Origin: Paludibacterium paludis
GTDB taxonomy: Bacteria; Pseudomonadota; Gammaproteobacteria; Burkholderiales; Chromobacteriaceae
Assembly (NCBI RefSeq): GCF_018802605.1
Contig: NZ_CP069161.1
Coordinates: 3,224,001-3,288,000 of the forward strand
Direction: 5' to 3'
Length of the DNA: 64,000 nt
A program made the translations under genes and the position numbers. The notes beneath the pieces are model-generated. The model was not told where the DNA came from. It saw only the letters and a list, made by a program, of their open reading frames with translations, and ran no database searches. Within the stretch, counting starts at the first letter, position 1. Each line of letters starts with the position of its first letter. Positions 1 to 8,120 of the stretch are shown piece after piece.

Positions 1-741
1 TCCGGTGTATCTCCCGGCGTATACAACCAGGTCTCCATCGACCGCCGCGGCCGCATCATTGGCGCCAGCACCATATCGACCCCGCCTCAGTTCGACAAGT
101 CGACCCGGGTGGCGACGACGGAGTTTGTGCGACAGGCCGGGCTGCAATCGTCCGGGTGGTTCGCCTACAACGCCTCTGCGACTTTGCCCCCGAATGTGAT
201 CGGGGGGACGGTGGAGCTGTATGGGTCAACGCAACTCACGATGGTATTGCCATTGTCGTCGGCTGTGCTTGGTGGGCGACTTGAGGTGTACAACTATGCG
301 TCCGTGCCCTGCGTGCTTACGCGGCAGGGGGCAGACCTGATCAATGGCAATGCGACCAATACGCCGACATCGCTGCTGCTCCAGCCGGGTGATTGTGTGA
401 CGCTGCAGGGTGGATCCAATGCCTGGTTTGTGCTGGGTGGATCGGGCCAGCTGCAGTTTTCTGGGACGTTTGCTGGGGTAATGAGTGGCAACGGCTGGCA
501 GCGCTTGCCGAGCGGACTGATCATTGAGTGGGGGTACAGCGCAGTGGCCGCAGGCATAACTACTATAACCATGCCCTTGGCGTTTCCGAATGCCTGTTTG
601 GGATATACAGTGAGCTCAGCGAATGGTGACTCGACGGCCTCGCCAGTCTCCATTGCCACCGTCTCAGGAACCCCTCGAGCGACTATCCGTGTCCGGTCCG
701 AACTGGCCGGAGGGGTTTTTTATACTGCGATTGGGTACTGA
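1..741 (+). CDS. Phage tail fibre protein, C-terminal part (5' end outside window)
   Basis: The reading frame is open from base 1, so this is the C-terminal 246 residues of a longer gene. Near the start it contains the motif FDKSTRVATTEFVRQA, the repeat-type sequence typical of tail fibres of Mu- and P2-like phages. The rest is rich in Ser, Thr, Gly and Ala, as expected for a beta-rich receptor-binding tip. The next gene, 14 bases on, is a tail fibre assembly gene, matching the P2 H-G order. The role would be host recognition at the virion baseplate. The receptor cannot be told from sequence. Confidence 0.85.
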   Translation, partial: SGVSPGVYNQVSIDRRGRIIGASTISTPPQFDKSTRVATTEFVRQAGLQSSGWFAYNASATLPPNVIGGTVELYGSTQLTMVLPLSSAVLGGRLEVYNYASVPCVLTRQGADLINGNATNTPTSLLLQPGDCVTLQGGSNAWFVLGGSGQLQFSGTFAGVMSGNGWQRLPSGLIIEWGYSAVAAGITTITMPLAFPNACLGYTVSSANGDSTASPVSIATVSGTPRATIRVRSELAGGVFYTAIGY

Positions 742-755
742 CAGGAGCCTGACAA

Positions 756-1181
756 ATGCTTTTCTCTAAATCGACAGGCGGATTCTACGACCGCTCCATC
801 CATTGTGCAGCTATCCCCTCCGACGCCGTCGAACTAACCGATGCCCAGTACCGGGCTCTCTTGGACGGCCAGTCGGCCGGGAAACGGATCGTGGCCGGTG
901 CGGACGGGAAGCCGGTCTTGGCCGATCCGCCTGCGCCGACTGCAGATCAATTGGCCGTGCAGGCCCGCGCCAAGCGCGATGGTCTGGTGGGTTCAACAGA
1001 CTGGGTGATCGCCAGACATCGCGACCAAGTCGAGACGGGAGTAAAAACCAGCATCACGGCGGGGCAGTACACAGAGCTTATGCAGTACCGTCAGGCGCTG
1101 CGCGATGTGCCTACCCAGAAGGGATTCCCGTCGTCGATCGACTGGCCGAACATTCCCGCGTTCGCTCTGGCGCTCATGTAA
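756..1181 (+). CDS. Tail fibre assembly chaperone (P2 G / Caudo_TAP type)
   Basis: This 141-residue protein has the usual shape of tail fibre assembly proteins: an N-terminal part about the query position (LTDAQYRALLDGQ), a linker with PPAPTADQLAVQARAKRD, and the conserved C-terminal block TDWVIARHRDQVETG followed by YRQALRDVP and FPSSIDWP. Such chaperones are needed to fold and attach the trimeric fibres and are not part of the virion. It follows the fibre gene directly with the ribosome site AGGAG, so the two are surely co-expressed. Confidence 0.88.
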   Translation: MLFSKSTGGFYDRSIHCAAIPSDAVELTDAQYRALLDGQSAGKRIVAGADGKPVLADPPAPTADQLAVQARAKRDGLVGSTDWVIARHRDQVETGVKTSITAGQYTELMQYRQALRDVPTQKGFPSSIDWPNIPAFALALM

Positions 1182-1270
1182 CGAAAATGGGTGGCCAGGT
1201 GCGCTAACACCTGACCACCCTCTTCCAACCCACTGACGAGACCAGTGAGCCGAAAGCCTGAAGGCTCACC

Positions 1271-1474
1271 ATGCAAACCGAAATTCGTTGCTGCCATTGC
1301 AACAAGATGCTGGCAAAAGGCCAGATCATCCGCATCACGATCAAGTGTCCGCGTTGCCGGTCACTCAACACCCTGAGCGCCTCGAGCGCCAAACCACAAG
1401 GAATGGATCTGCCATGCAGACAAACCCCATCATCCCGTGGCTTGGCGGTAAGCGCCGTCTGGCCGACAAGCTGA
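1271..1474 (+). CDS. com: Com-like zinc-finger translational regulator
   Basis: A 67-residue protein with C7-x2-C10 and C26-x2-C29, the zinc-binding pattern of phage Mu Com. In Mu, Com binds mom mRNA and opens its translation start. Here the last 61 bases of com overlap the start of a DNA methylase gene, just as Mu com overlaps mom. The residues after about 40 lie in the overlap and look unconstrained. The start at 1271 follows AGGCTCACC, a weak ribosome site. The match to Com is by motif and gene arrangement, and control of the downstream dam is inferred. Confidence 0.75.
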   Translation: MQTEIRCCHCNKMLAKGQIIRITIKCPRCRSLNTLSASSAKPQGMDLPCRQTPSSRGLAVSAVWPTS

Positions 1475-2208
1475 TGCCGCTGTTCCCTCCGCACGAATGC
1501 TATGTGGAGGTGTTCGCCGGCGGCGCCGCGCTCTACTTTCTCCGTCCGATACCGGCGAAAGTAGAAGTCCTGAACGACATCAACGGCGACCTGACCAATC
1601 TGTACCGCGTGGTCCAGCATCACCTCGAGGAATTCGTCCGCCAGTTCAAATGGGCGTTGTCATCACGGCAGATTTTCAAATGGCAGCAGATGACCCGTGT
1701 CGAAACCCTGACCGACATCCAGCGCGCCGCTCGGTTTTTCTACCTGCAGCAGCATGCCTTCGGCGGAAAAGTTGCCGACCAGACATTCGGCACCGCCACA
1801 ACCGGCCCGGCCATCAATCTTTGCCGTATAGAGGAAAACCTCTCCGCGGCTCACCTGCGCCTCTCCGGCACCTATGTCGAAAACCTGCCATGGCAAGAGG
1901 TGATGCGCCGTTATGACCGTGGGCACACGTTCTTTTACTGCGACCCGCCCTACTGGGAGACTGAAGGCTACGGCGTCGACTTTGGATGGGATCAGTACCA
2001 GCAGCTGGCGGAATTCATGCGCACATGCAAAGGCAAGGTCATGGTGTCAATCAATGACCATCCCGACATCCGCGCGTGCTTCTCGGAATTTCACATGGAA
2101 AGCCTGGGAATCAAATACGCCGTGGCCAACGTCCACGGCGAAGCTCAGGAAAGCCGCGAGCTCGTGATCATGAACTGGCAGCCAGACGCACTGGGTCAGC
2201 TCTTCTAA
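1414..2208 (+). CDS. dam: Phage DNA adenine methylase (Dam family)
   Basis: A 264-residue N6-adenine methyltransferase of the D12/Dam class. PWLGGKRRLADKL near the N-terminus is the SAM-binding motif region, VEVFAGGAALYF is motif I, and DPPYW at about residue 176 is catalytic motif IV. The start at 1414 is chosen because AAGGA lies just upstream and the protein then begins right before the conserved PWLGGK; the frame is open further upstream but that part overlaps com. Phage Dam enzymes usually protect against host restriction or change packaging and transcription signals. The target is probably GATC, but that is not shown by the sequence. Confidence 0.9.
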   Translation: MQTNPIIPWLGGKRRLADKLMPLFPPHECYVEVFAGGAALYFLRPIPAKVEVLNDINGDLTNLYRVVQHHLEEFVRQFKWALSSRQIFKWQQMTRVETLTDIQRAARFFYLQQHAFGGKVADQTFGTATTGPAINLCRIEENLSAAHLRLSGTYVENLPWQEVMRRYDRGHTFFYCDPPYWETEGYGVDFGWDQYQQLAEFMRTCKGKVMVSINDHPDIRACFSEFHMESLGIKYAVANVHGEAQESRELVIMNWQPDALGQLF

Positions 2209-2419
2209 TCGGCGGTTTTATCGGCTGGTCTTTGATCTGCTCAGACTCATAGGCCAGCGCCGCTGCCACTGAGCAGCAGAAAAACGCGATCGACGCGTCA
2301 TCATGCCGTGTTGCGAATGTCTCCCCAAGCCTCGTCAGACAGATATTCAGATTTTCGAGGGTATCGGCCGTGTTCATCCCGATGAGAGGGTTAAAGCGGG
2401 CTATGTCATTCCGGGTCAT
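2168..2419 (-). CDS. Small hypothetical protein, DUF3077-like in shape
   Basis: An 83-residue protein read leftward, with a clear ribosome site (GGAG, 8 bases before the ATG at 2419). Its last 41 bases overlap the end of dam on the other strand. The pattern of a short N-terminal stretch, TADTLENLNICLTRLGE and an alanine-rich helix resembles the small DUF3077-type proteins common in Pseudomonas and relatives, but this is a weak resemblance. It lies between dam and luxR in the cargo block and may be co-transcribed with luxR, 118 bases upstream on the same strand. No function is known. Confidence 0.55.
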   Translation of the reverse strand: MTRNDIARFNPLIGMNTADTLENLNICLTRLGETFATRHDDASIAFFCCSVAAALAYESEQIKDQPIKPPIRRADPVRLAASS

Positions 2420-2537
2420 ACGTAGTGCTCCGATGATGCCAAACGAAAAACATACTGCGTCAAACCATACGAATGACATGGTATTGATTATTAACAAATA
2501 CTTACATGGACAAATGTCGCAGGTTTTCAGGTGGAAA

Positions 2538-3263
2538 CTACGTAGTGCGCGGCAGAGGAAAGTTGACGCCGGACAGTGAGGCGATCAGCTGGGCCCGGCT
2601 GCTGACACCATACAAGTTCTTGATATCACCAATCTTTCGCATCACAGTGCGCGGCGCCAACCCAACCATCTTTGCGGTTTCATCGTCGGTCAGACCCGCC
2701 GCCATGTAATGCAGGATTGTGCATTGCTGGTCGGTAAGCCCGACCAGCCGCGGCATGGACAACACCCGAACTATCACCATGGCCAACTTCGGCATCAATG
2801 CCGAAAGGACGGCGTGCAGCCGCACATCGCTCTCCGTGCTTTCGCCGGACAGGCTGAGGTAAACCCGCACTGGACCATCCTCTACGATGTACGTGATACC
2901 TCGATACATGTCGTGTGCCTTCGCCGCCTGGATAAAGCGCGCCACATCGCGCCCGGCTCGCGCTTCATACTCGAGCGTGCGCGACCAGATAACCAGTCCT
3001 GGCGCCGCATTCGCTACCGGGTCAACCGCGGCGAACTCTTCGGCGACATAGAAATTCAGCCAGCGCTGGCTCCAATTGATGTTCAGGATATTGTCGAGCG
3101 TGTCACCGCGTCGCTCCGCAACGGTCATGCGAGCGTCCGGGCAGACGCGAGCCTGCATTCGGCGCAGGAACGCGAGCAACGTCGTGCGGTCTTTCACGGC
3201 GACCAGGTCATCGAGCAAAACCACCAGGTCATTGAGAGAGCTTGAGAGAGTTTGGACATCCAT
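2538..3263 (-). CDS. LuxR-type regulator with autoinducer-binding domain
   Basis: A 241-residue protein with the two-domain layout of acyl-homoserine-lactone receptors. Residues about 30-160 carry the ligand pocket signature: W68, Y72 (W-x3-Y), D81-P82 exactly nine residues after the Tyr, W93 and G122. Residues about 176-229 are a LuxR helix-turn-helix with LTDDETAKMVGLAPRTV. The usual Glu of the LTxRE motif is Gln. The ATG at 3263 follows AGGAAG. It is transcribed away from the tail sheath gene, 111 bases away, and no luxI-like synthase is in the window, so it would be a solo receptor inside a prophage. The family is clear; AHL binding is inferred from the residues. Confidence 0.88.
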   Translation of the reverse strand: MDVQTLSSSLNDLVVLLDDLVAVKDRTTLLAFLRRMQARVCPDARMTVAERRGDTLDNILNINWSQRWLNFYVAEEFAAVDPVANAAPGLVIWSRTLEYEARAGRDVARFIQAAKAHDMYRGITYIVEDGPVRVYLSLSGESTESDVRLHAVLSALMPKLAMVIVRVLSMPRLVGLTDQQCTILHYMAAGLTDDETAKMVGLAPRTVMRKIGDIKNLYGVSSRAQLIASLSGVNFPLPRTT

Positions 3264-3283
3264 GCGTGCTTCCTGTTTGTTTC

Positions 3284-3306
3284 GTTGTAGGCGGTGCAGG
3301 CACAAC
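3284..3306 (+). promoter_or_regulatory. Candidate Ogr/Delta activator site for the tail (F) operon
   Basis: A dyad GTTGT-N13-ACAAC lies in the 111-base gap between luxR and the sheath gene, 69 bases upstream of the sheath ATG. P2-family late promoters are activated by Ogr at TGT/ACA dyads centred near -55, so a start site around 3350 would fit. An Ogr-like gene is present at 11900. The P2 consensus spacer is 12, one less than here. Confidence 0.5.
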
Positions 3307-3374
3307 CCGCCACCCCACCGTGCGGCGCGCGCGCGTGCCACCATCGGCCTGCACCCCAATCTCCGGAGCTACGC

Positions 3375-4547
3375 ATGCCGACCGATTACCACCACGGCGC
3401 GAGAGTCCTCGAAATCAACGAGGGCATCCGCCCCATTCGTACTATTTCCACCGCTGTCATCGGCCTTGTCGCCGTCGCCGAGGATGCGGACCCGACTGTT
3501 TTTCCCGAGGACACGCCGGTCCTGATCACCGACATCGATACCGCGATCGGCAAAGCCGGGGTCAAGGGCACGCTGGCGTCGAGCCTTGACGCCATCGCCG
3601 ACCAGGCAAAGCCGGTTGTGATCGTCGTTCGCGCCAAGAAAGGCGCCACCGATGCCGAGCAGACCAGCAACCTGATCGGCACCACCAACGCCGCGGGAAA
3701 ACTGACGGGCATGAAGGCGCTGATGAGTGCCCAGGCCAAGTTCGGGTTCAAACCGCGAATCCTGGGCGTCCCCGGGCTCGACAACCTGCAAGTCGCCACC
3801 GAGCTGGCAGCAATCGCCAAGCGCCTGCGCGCCTTCGCATACGTCAGCGCGTTCAACTGCAAGACCAAGGAAGAGGCCAACACCTATCGCCAGAATTTCG
3901 GCCAGCGGGAAGTGATGGTGATCTGGCCGGACTTCGTGAACTGGGACACCGCGACCAACGCCGAAGTTGTCGCGCCGGCCGTCGCCCGCGCGCTGGGGCT
4001 GCGGGCCTACATCGATGAGACGGTCGGATGGCACAAGACGTTGTCCAACGTGCCGGTGGAGGGCGTGCAGGGTATCAGCCGCGACGTGTTTTGGGATCTG
4101 CAGGATCCGGCCACCGATGCCGGCATCCTCAACGCCGCCGGCGTCACCACGCTGATCCGTCGCGACGGTTTCCGTTTCTGGGGTTCGCGCACCTGCTCGG
4201 CTGATGCGCTGTTCGCATTCGAGAGCGCCACCCGCACCGCTCACGTGCTGGCTGACACGATCGCCGATGCTCAGTTCGCGATGATTGACCTGCCGATGCA
4301 CCCGACCCTGATCCGCGACCTGCTGGAAAGCATCAACGCCAAAGGTCGCGAGATGGTCAGCAACAAGCAATTGCTTGGCTTCTCCGCCTGGGTCGACGAG
4401 AGCATCAACACACCCGACGTGATCAAGGCCGGCAAGTTCTACATCGACTACGACTACACCCCGGTTCCGCCACTCGAGAATCTGATGCTGCGCCAGCGAA
4501 TCACCGATCGGCATCTGGTCGACTTCGCCAAGAAAATCTCCATGTAA
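3375..4547 (+). CDS. Contractile tail sheath protein (P2 FI)
   Basis: A 390-residue homologue of P2 gpFI (396 residues). It begins with the family pattern DYHHGARVLEINEG and contains TISTAVIGLVA, the tail-sheath block VIWPDFVNWD and the C-terminal FYIDYDYTPVPPLENLMLRQ. It forms the sheath that contracts around the tail tube at infection. The ATG at 3375 is preceded by CGGAG and leaves the conserved start intact. It is the first gene of the tail operon, followed by the tube gene, and the likely Ogr-activated late promoter lies just upstream. Confidence 0.96.
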   Translation: MPTDYHHGARVLEINEGIRPIRTISTAVIGLVAVAEDADPTVFPEDTPVLITDIDTAIGKAGVKGTLASSLDAIADQAKPVVIVVRAKKGATDAEQTSNLIGTTNAAGKLTGMKALMSAQAKFGFKPRILGVPGLDNLQVATELAAIAKRLRAFAYVSAFNCKTKEEANTYRQNFGQREVMVIWPDFVNWDTATNAEVVAPAVARALGLRAYIDETVGWHKTLSNVPVEGVQGISRDVFWDLQDPATDAGILNAAGVTTLIRRDGFRFWGSRTCSADALFAFESATRTAHVLADTIADAQFAMIDLPMHPTLIRDLLESINAKGREMVSNKQLLGFSAWVDESINTPDVIKAGKFYIDYDYTPVPPLENLMLRQRITDRHLVDFAKKISM

Positions 4548-4593
4548 TGCAACCGCCCCGGCTCCGGCCGGGGATTAGAAAGGAGCCAGACAC

Positions 4594-5106
4594 ATGGCAC
4601 TCCCACGTACCCTCCGCCTGTTCAACGTGTTCGTGAACGGCACGGAGTTTGTCGATGAAGCGCTGGAGCTCAAGCTGCCGAAAATCGCGATGAAGACCGA
4701 GGACTACATCGGTGCCGGCATGCCGGGCACCGTCAAGCTGTTGAAAAGCATCGAGAGCATTGAACTCGAGCACACCTACAACGGCCCCCTGGAAGTCCTC
4801 ATCGCCGACTTCGGCGCAGAGAAACACGATGCGAGTCTGGTGCGCTTCATGGGGTCCTACTCCGAAGAAGGCAGCGGCACATCGCAAAGCGTCGAGATCA
4901 TCGTGCGCGGCCGCCACAACGAATTCGACGGCGGCGATGCCAAGGGCGGCGAGAACGGCAACTGGAAGGTCAAGACCGACTGCACCTACTACAAGATGTC
5001 TGTCGACGGCAAGGAATGGTTGGAGATCGATGTGGTGCACAAGCTTTTCAAGGTGATGGGCGTAGACCGGCTGGCCCCGCACCGCAAGAACGTAGGAATG
5101 CTGTAA
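4594..5106 (+). CDS. Tail tube protein (P2 FII)
   Basis: A 170-residue protein, close to the 172 of P2 gpFII. Typical features are the start MALPRTLRLFNVFVNG, TVKLLKSIESIELEHTYNG and the end KLFKVMGVDRLAPHRKNVGM. It polymerises into the inner tube through which DNA passes. It follows the sheath gene after a 46-base gap that holds a GC-rich hairpin (CCCCGG/CCGGGG) and a strong AAGGAG site, which may help set the high expression a tube protein needs. Confidence 0.95.
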   Translation: MALPRTLRLFNVFVNGTEFVDEALELKLPKIAMKTEDYIGAGMPGTVKLLKSIESIELEHTYNGPLEVLIADFGAEKHDASLVRFMGSYSEEGSGTSQSVEIIVRGRHNEFDGGDAKGGENGNWKVKTDCTYYKMSVDGKEWLEIDVVHKLFKVMGVDRLAPHRKNVGML

Positions 5107-5154
5107 CACCAAGGCGTGCCAACGGCATGCCGTTTAACCACCAAGGAAATGACC

Positions 5155-5445
5155 ATGCAAGACCCGATTACCCTGGATGAACCGATTACCCGCGGCGACC
5201 AAAAAATCAGCGCCGTCACGTTGCGTAAACCCGGCGCTGGTGAACTGCGCGGCGTCAGCCTGATCGACTTGATGCAGATGGACGTCGCGTCGCTGATCAA
5301 AGTCGTGCCGCGGATCTCCACACCGACCCTGACTGAGCAGGAGGTCAGCCGCTTGGACCCGGCCGACCTGGTGCAGCTTGGCACTGAGGTCTCCGGTTTT
5401 TTGCTGCCGAAGCGCGTGAAATCGGAGGTATCCCTGCCCGAGTAG
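5155..5445 (+). CDS. Tail assembly chaperone E (P2 gpE)
   Basis: A 96-residue protein matching P2 gpE (91 residues) in size, position and sequence style (ITLDEPITRGDQKISAVTLR; LRGVSLIDLMQMDVASL; LDPADLVQLG). The start at 5155 has AAGGA seven bases before it, and the ATG at 5149 is a poorer fit. It carries a T6G slippery run near its 3' end from which a longer E+E' product is made. In P2-like phages the two products act as chaperones on the tape measure protein during tail assembly. Confidence 0.92.
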   Translation: MQDPITLDEPITRGDQKISAVTLRKPGAGELRGVSLIDLMQMDVASLIKVVPRISTPTLTEQEVSRLDPADLVQLGTEVSGFLLPKRVKSEVSLPE

Positions 5446-5570
5446 AGGATGCGATCGCCGATATCGCGGTGATTTTTCACTGGCCGCCGGCGGCATTCGA
5501 CACCATGCCGCTGGCCGAACTGATGACATGGAGAGAGGCCGCGCGCGTGCGGAGTGGTAACGACGAATGA
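5397..5570 (+). CDS. E' extension reached by -1 programmed frameshift (E+E')
   Basis: The heptamer T TTT TTG lies at 5397-5403 in the exact X-XXY-YYZ register of the E frame. A -1 slip there continues into an open frame to the TGA at 5568-5570, giving a fusion of 83 + 55 = 138 residues; P2 E+E' is 142. The extension includes VIFHWPPAAFDTMPLAELMTWREAA, and HWPP and ELMTWRE are the conserved E' features. The E' stop overlaps the T gene start. The same T6G signal drives the P2 frameshift. Confidence 0.93.
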   Translation, partial: FFAAEAREIGGIPARVEDAIADIAVIFHWPPAAFDTMPLAELMTWREAARVRSGNDE

Positions 5571-8119
5571 GTGATATCCGGAACCTGAGACTCGAGGTGG
5601 TACTGGCCGCGATCGACAAGGCGACCAAGCCGATTCGCTCGGTCATGACCAGCACCTCCGGCCTCTCCAAGCAGCTGAAAGAAACCCGCGATCGCATCAA
5701 GGAATTGAATGCGTCGCAGGGCAATATCTCGGCATTCCGCCAGTTGACACGGGATGCCAAGGAAACCGGTGTCAAACTGACGGATGCCCGTCGAAAAGTG
5801 CGTGAGCTGCAAGAGCAGATGGCGGCAGCAGGCGCTCCCACCGAGCAAATGGCCAGGAAGCTCAAATCCGCCGAGATCGCCGTGGAAAAACTCACCATGG
5901 CGAACCGGCGCCAGATCGATGCCGCCAAGGACATGCGTAGCAAGCTCGAGGCATCTGGCATCAGCGCAGCCAAGCTCGGGCAACATGAGCAGGATCTGCA
6001 GCGCAAGATCGAGGCGGCTACAGCGGCGATGAACAAACAGCAACGCGAACTGGCACTGATCTCTGACAAACAGAATCGCATGCGGTCGGCGAAGAGCGGC
6101 TACGAACACGGCATCGAGAACAGGGATAGAGTGGCTGGCGCTGGGGCGGCGACGGCCGGTGTCGGCAGCGCCGTCGGCCTGCCTATCGTGAAGATGGTTC
6201 GCGACTACTCCGCATTCGAAGACGCCATGCTCGGCGTCGCGCGCCAGGTCGATGGCGCCAAGGATGCCAATGGCCGCCTGACCAAGACCTACTACGAGAT
6301 GGGCGACGCCATCAAGAAAATGGCGGAAACCACACCGATGGCCACCACTGAAATCGCGGCGCTGGTAGAGGGAGCCGCCCGCATGGGAATCCAGGGCAAA
6401 GATAATCTATTGGCGTTCGCCAAGACCGCCGCCATGGCAGCTACCGCCTTTGACCTTCCCGCGGACAAGATCTCCGAGGATCTGGGCAAAATCGCCAACG
6501 TCTACAAGATCCCAATCAAGAACATTGAGGCACTGGGGGACACCATAAACTACCTTGATGACAACGCTCAATCGAAGGGCGCCGATATCATCAATGTGAT
6601 GCAGCGTATCGCTGGCAACACAGGCAGTATGGATTTCAAACAGGCTGCCGCCCTTGGAAGTACGTTCCTTTCTCTTGGCGCAGCATCAGAAGTTGCCGCC
6701 AACGCAACCAAGGCTATGGTTCGCGAACTTGCCATTGCAGAGAAACAGCCCGAGCGCTTCCGAAAAGGGCTAAAAGAACTTGGGATGAATGCCAAGAGTG
6801 TCCAGGCGGATATGGCCAAGGATTCGACAGGGACAATCCTGAAGGTCATGGAAGCAGTTAGAAAACTCCCCAAAGCGAAACAGATGGGAGTGATGGTTGA
6901 TCTGTTTGGCAAGGAATACGGCGACGATGCGGCCAAGCTCGCGGATAACCTTGGGGAGTACCGCAAGCAACTCGCCCTGGTCAATGATGAAAAAGCCAAA
7001 GGCAGCATGAAACGCGAGGGCGACTCGAAAAATGACACCCTCTCCGCACGGTGGTCAATGACGAAAAACAAGATTTTCAACGAGTCGGCAACACTCGGTC
7101 AGGCACTCCGCGAACCGCTGATCAGCGTCATGAACACCATCGGGACTGTCATGGCGGCCATCAGCCGTTGGACAAAAGCCAATCCGGCATTGGCCGCTAC
7201 GATCGTCAAGATCGTGTCCGGCCTTGCCATCCTGCTGACGGTGATCGGATCGGTGCTGCTGGCCGCAGCAGCCTTCATGGGGCCGATCGTCGCGCTGAAG
7301 TTCGGCATCACCGCGCTTAGCATCGGCCTGAGCAGCGGCATAGGCATCCTTGGATCGCTCGGAACGGCATTGGGATTCGTCGGCAAAGTGGCGTTTATGC
7401 TTGGCCGAGTCTTCTTGATGAACCCGATCGGGTTGGCCATCACCGCTATCGTGGCCGGCGCCTATCTCATCTGGAGCAACTGGGGAACACTCGGGCCGAA
7501 GTTCGCGGCGTTGTGGACTGCGATCAGTCAGGCATTCTCCACTGGATGGGAGTGGATCAAAAACAGCACCTCGGCCGCATTCAACTGGTATTTGGGTCTC
7601 CCCAGCCGATTCATGACTCTCGGCAGCCAGATCATGCAGGGATTGGTAAATGGCATCGCTGGAGGTCTGGCCAATGTAAAAGCCGCCATCGTTTCAGCTG
7701 GCGAATCCACGATTGGTTGGTTCAAAGAAAAGCTGGGCATCCACAGCCCATCCCGTGTGTTTGCCGAGCTTGGCGGATTCACCATGGAAGGGCTGCACCA
7801 GGGTATCGCAGCCGGGCAGTCCGGGCCGCTTGGAGCCGTAATGGGCGTCGCAAAACAACTCACGGCAGCAGGAGCGGGGATCGCTATCGGCATCGCCTCC
7901 GGAGCAGCAGGCGCTGGCGTGCCCATTGATCGCCGGCCGCCCATTTCAGCACAACAACCGGCTGCAGCACCGGCTGCACCGGCCCCAATCATGATCAATG
8001 TCCACCCGTCTCCAGGGATGGACGTACAGATGCTAGCCCAGTTGGTCGCCCGGGAGGTAGAGCGCATCGAGCGCCAGAACGCGGCCCGCGGCCGCAGCAA
8101 AATTTCAGATAGGGATTGA
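5567..8119 (+). CDS. Tail tape measure protein (P2 T)
   Basis: An 850-residue protein similar in size to P2 gpT (815). Residues about 30-170 are predicted coiled coil (KELNASQGN, KVRELQEQMAAAG and following Lys/Glu-rich helices). Residues about 200-480 are the TP901 tape-measure core (VRDYSAFEDAMLGVARQVDG). Hydrophobic segments follow at about 540-635 (ALAATIVKIVSGLAILLTVI; FLMNPIGLAITAIVAGAYLI) and the conserved KLGIHSPSRVFAELGGFTMEGL near 715. It sets tail length and is thought to help DNA cross the membrane. Its ATG overlaps the E' stop, so translation is coupled. Confidence 0.95.
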   Translation: MSDIRNLRLEVVLAAIDKATKPIRSVMTSTSGLSKQLKETRDRIKELNASQGNISAFRQLTRDAKETGVKLTDARRKVRELQEQMAAAGAPTEQMARKLKSAEIAVEKLTMANRRQIDAAKDMRSKLEASGISAAKLGQHEQDLQRKIEAATAAMNKQQRELALISDKQNRMRSAKSGYEHGIENRDRVAGAGAATAGVGSAVGLPIVKMVRDYSAFEDAMLGVARQVDGAKDANGRLTKTYYEMGDAIKKMAETTPMATTEIAALVEGAARMGIQGKDNLLAFAKTAAMAATAFDLPADKISEDLGKIANVYKIPIKNIEALGDTINYLDDNAQSKGADIINVMQRIAGNTGSMDFKQAAALGSTFLSLGAASEVAANATKAMVRELAIAEKQPERFRKGLKELGMNAKSVQADMAKDSTGTILKVMEAVRKLPKAKQMGVMVDLFGKEYGDDAAKLADNLGEYRKQLALVNDEKAKGSMKREGDSKNDTLSARWSMTKNKIFNESATLGQALREPLISVMNTIGTVMAAISRWTKANPALAATIVKIVSGLAILLTVIGSVLLAAAAFMGPIVALKFGITALSIGLSSGIGILGSLGTALGFVGKVAFMLGRVFLMNPIGLAITAIVAGAYLIWSNWGTLGPKFAALWTAISQAFSTGWEWIKNSTSAAFNWYLGLPSRFMTLGSQIMQGLVNGIAGGLANVKAAIVSAGESTIGWFKEKLGIHSPSRVFAELGGFTMEGLHQGIAAGQSGPLGAVMGVAKQLTAAGAGIAIGIASGAAGAGVPIDRRPPISAQQPAAAPAAPAPIMINVHPSPGMDVQMLAQLVAREVERIERQNAARGRSKISDRD

Positions 8120-8120
8120 C

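Noticed and set aside
3264-3374. A lux box for the prophage LuxR protein
   Set aside because: No CTGT-N-ACAG type palindrome could be found in the gap next to the gene.
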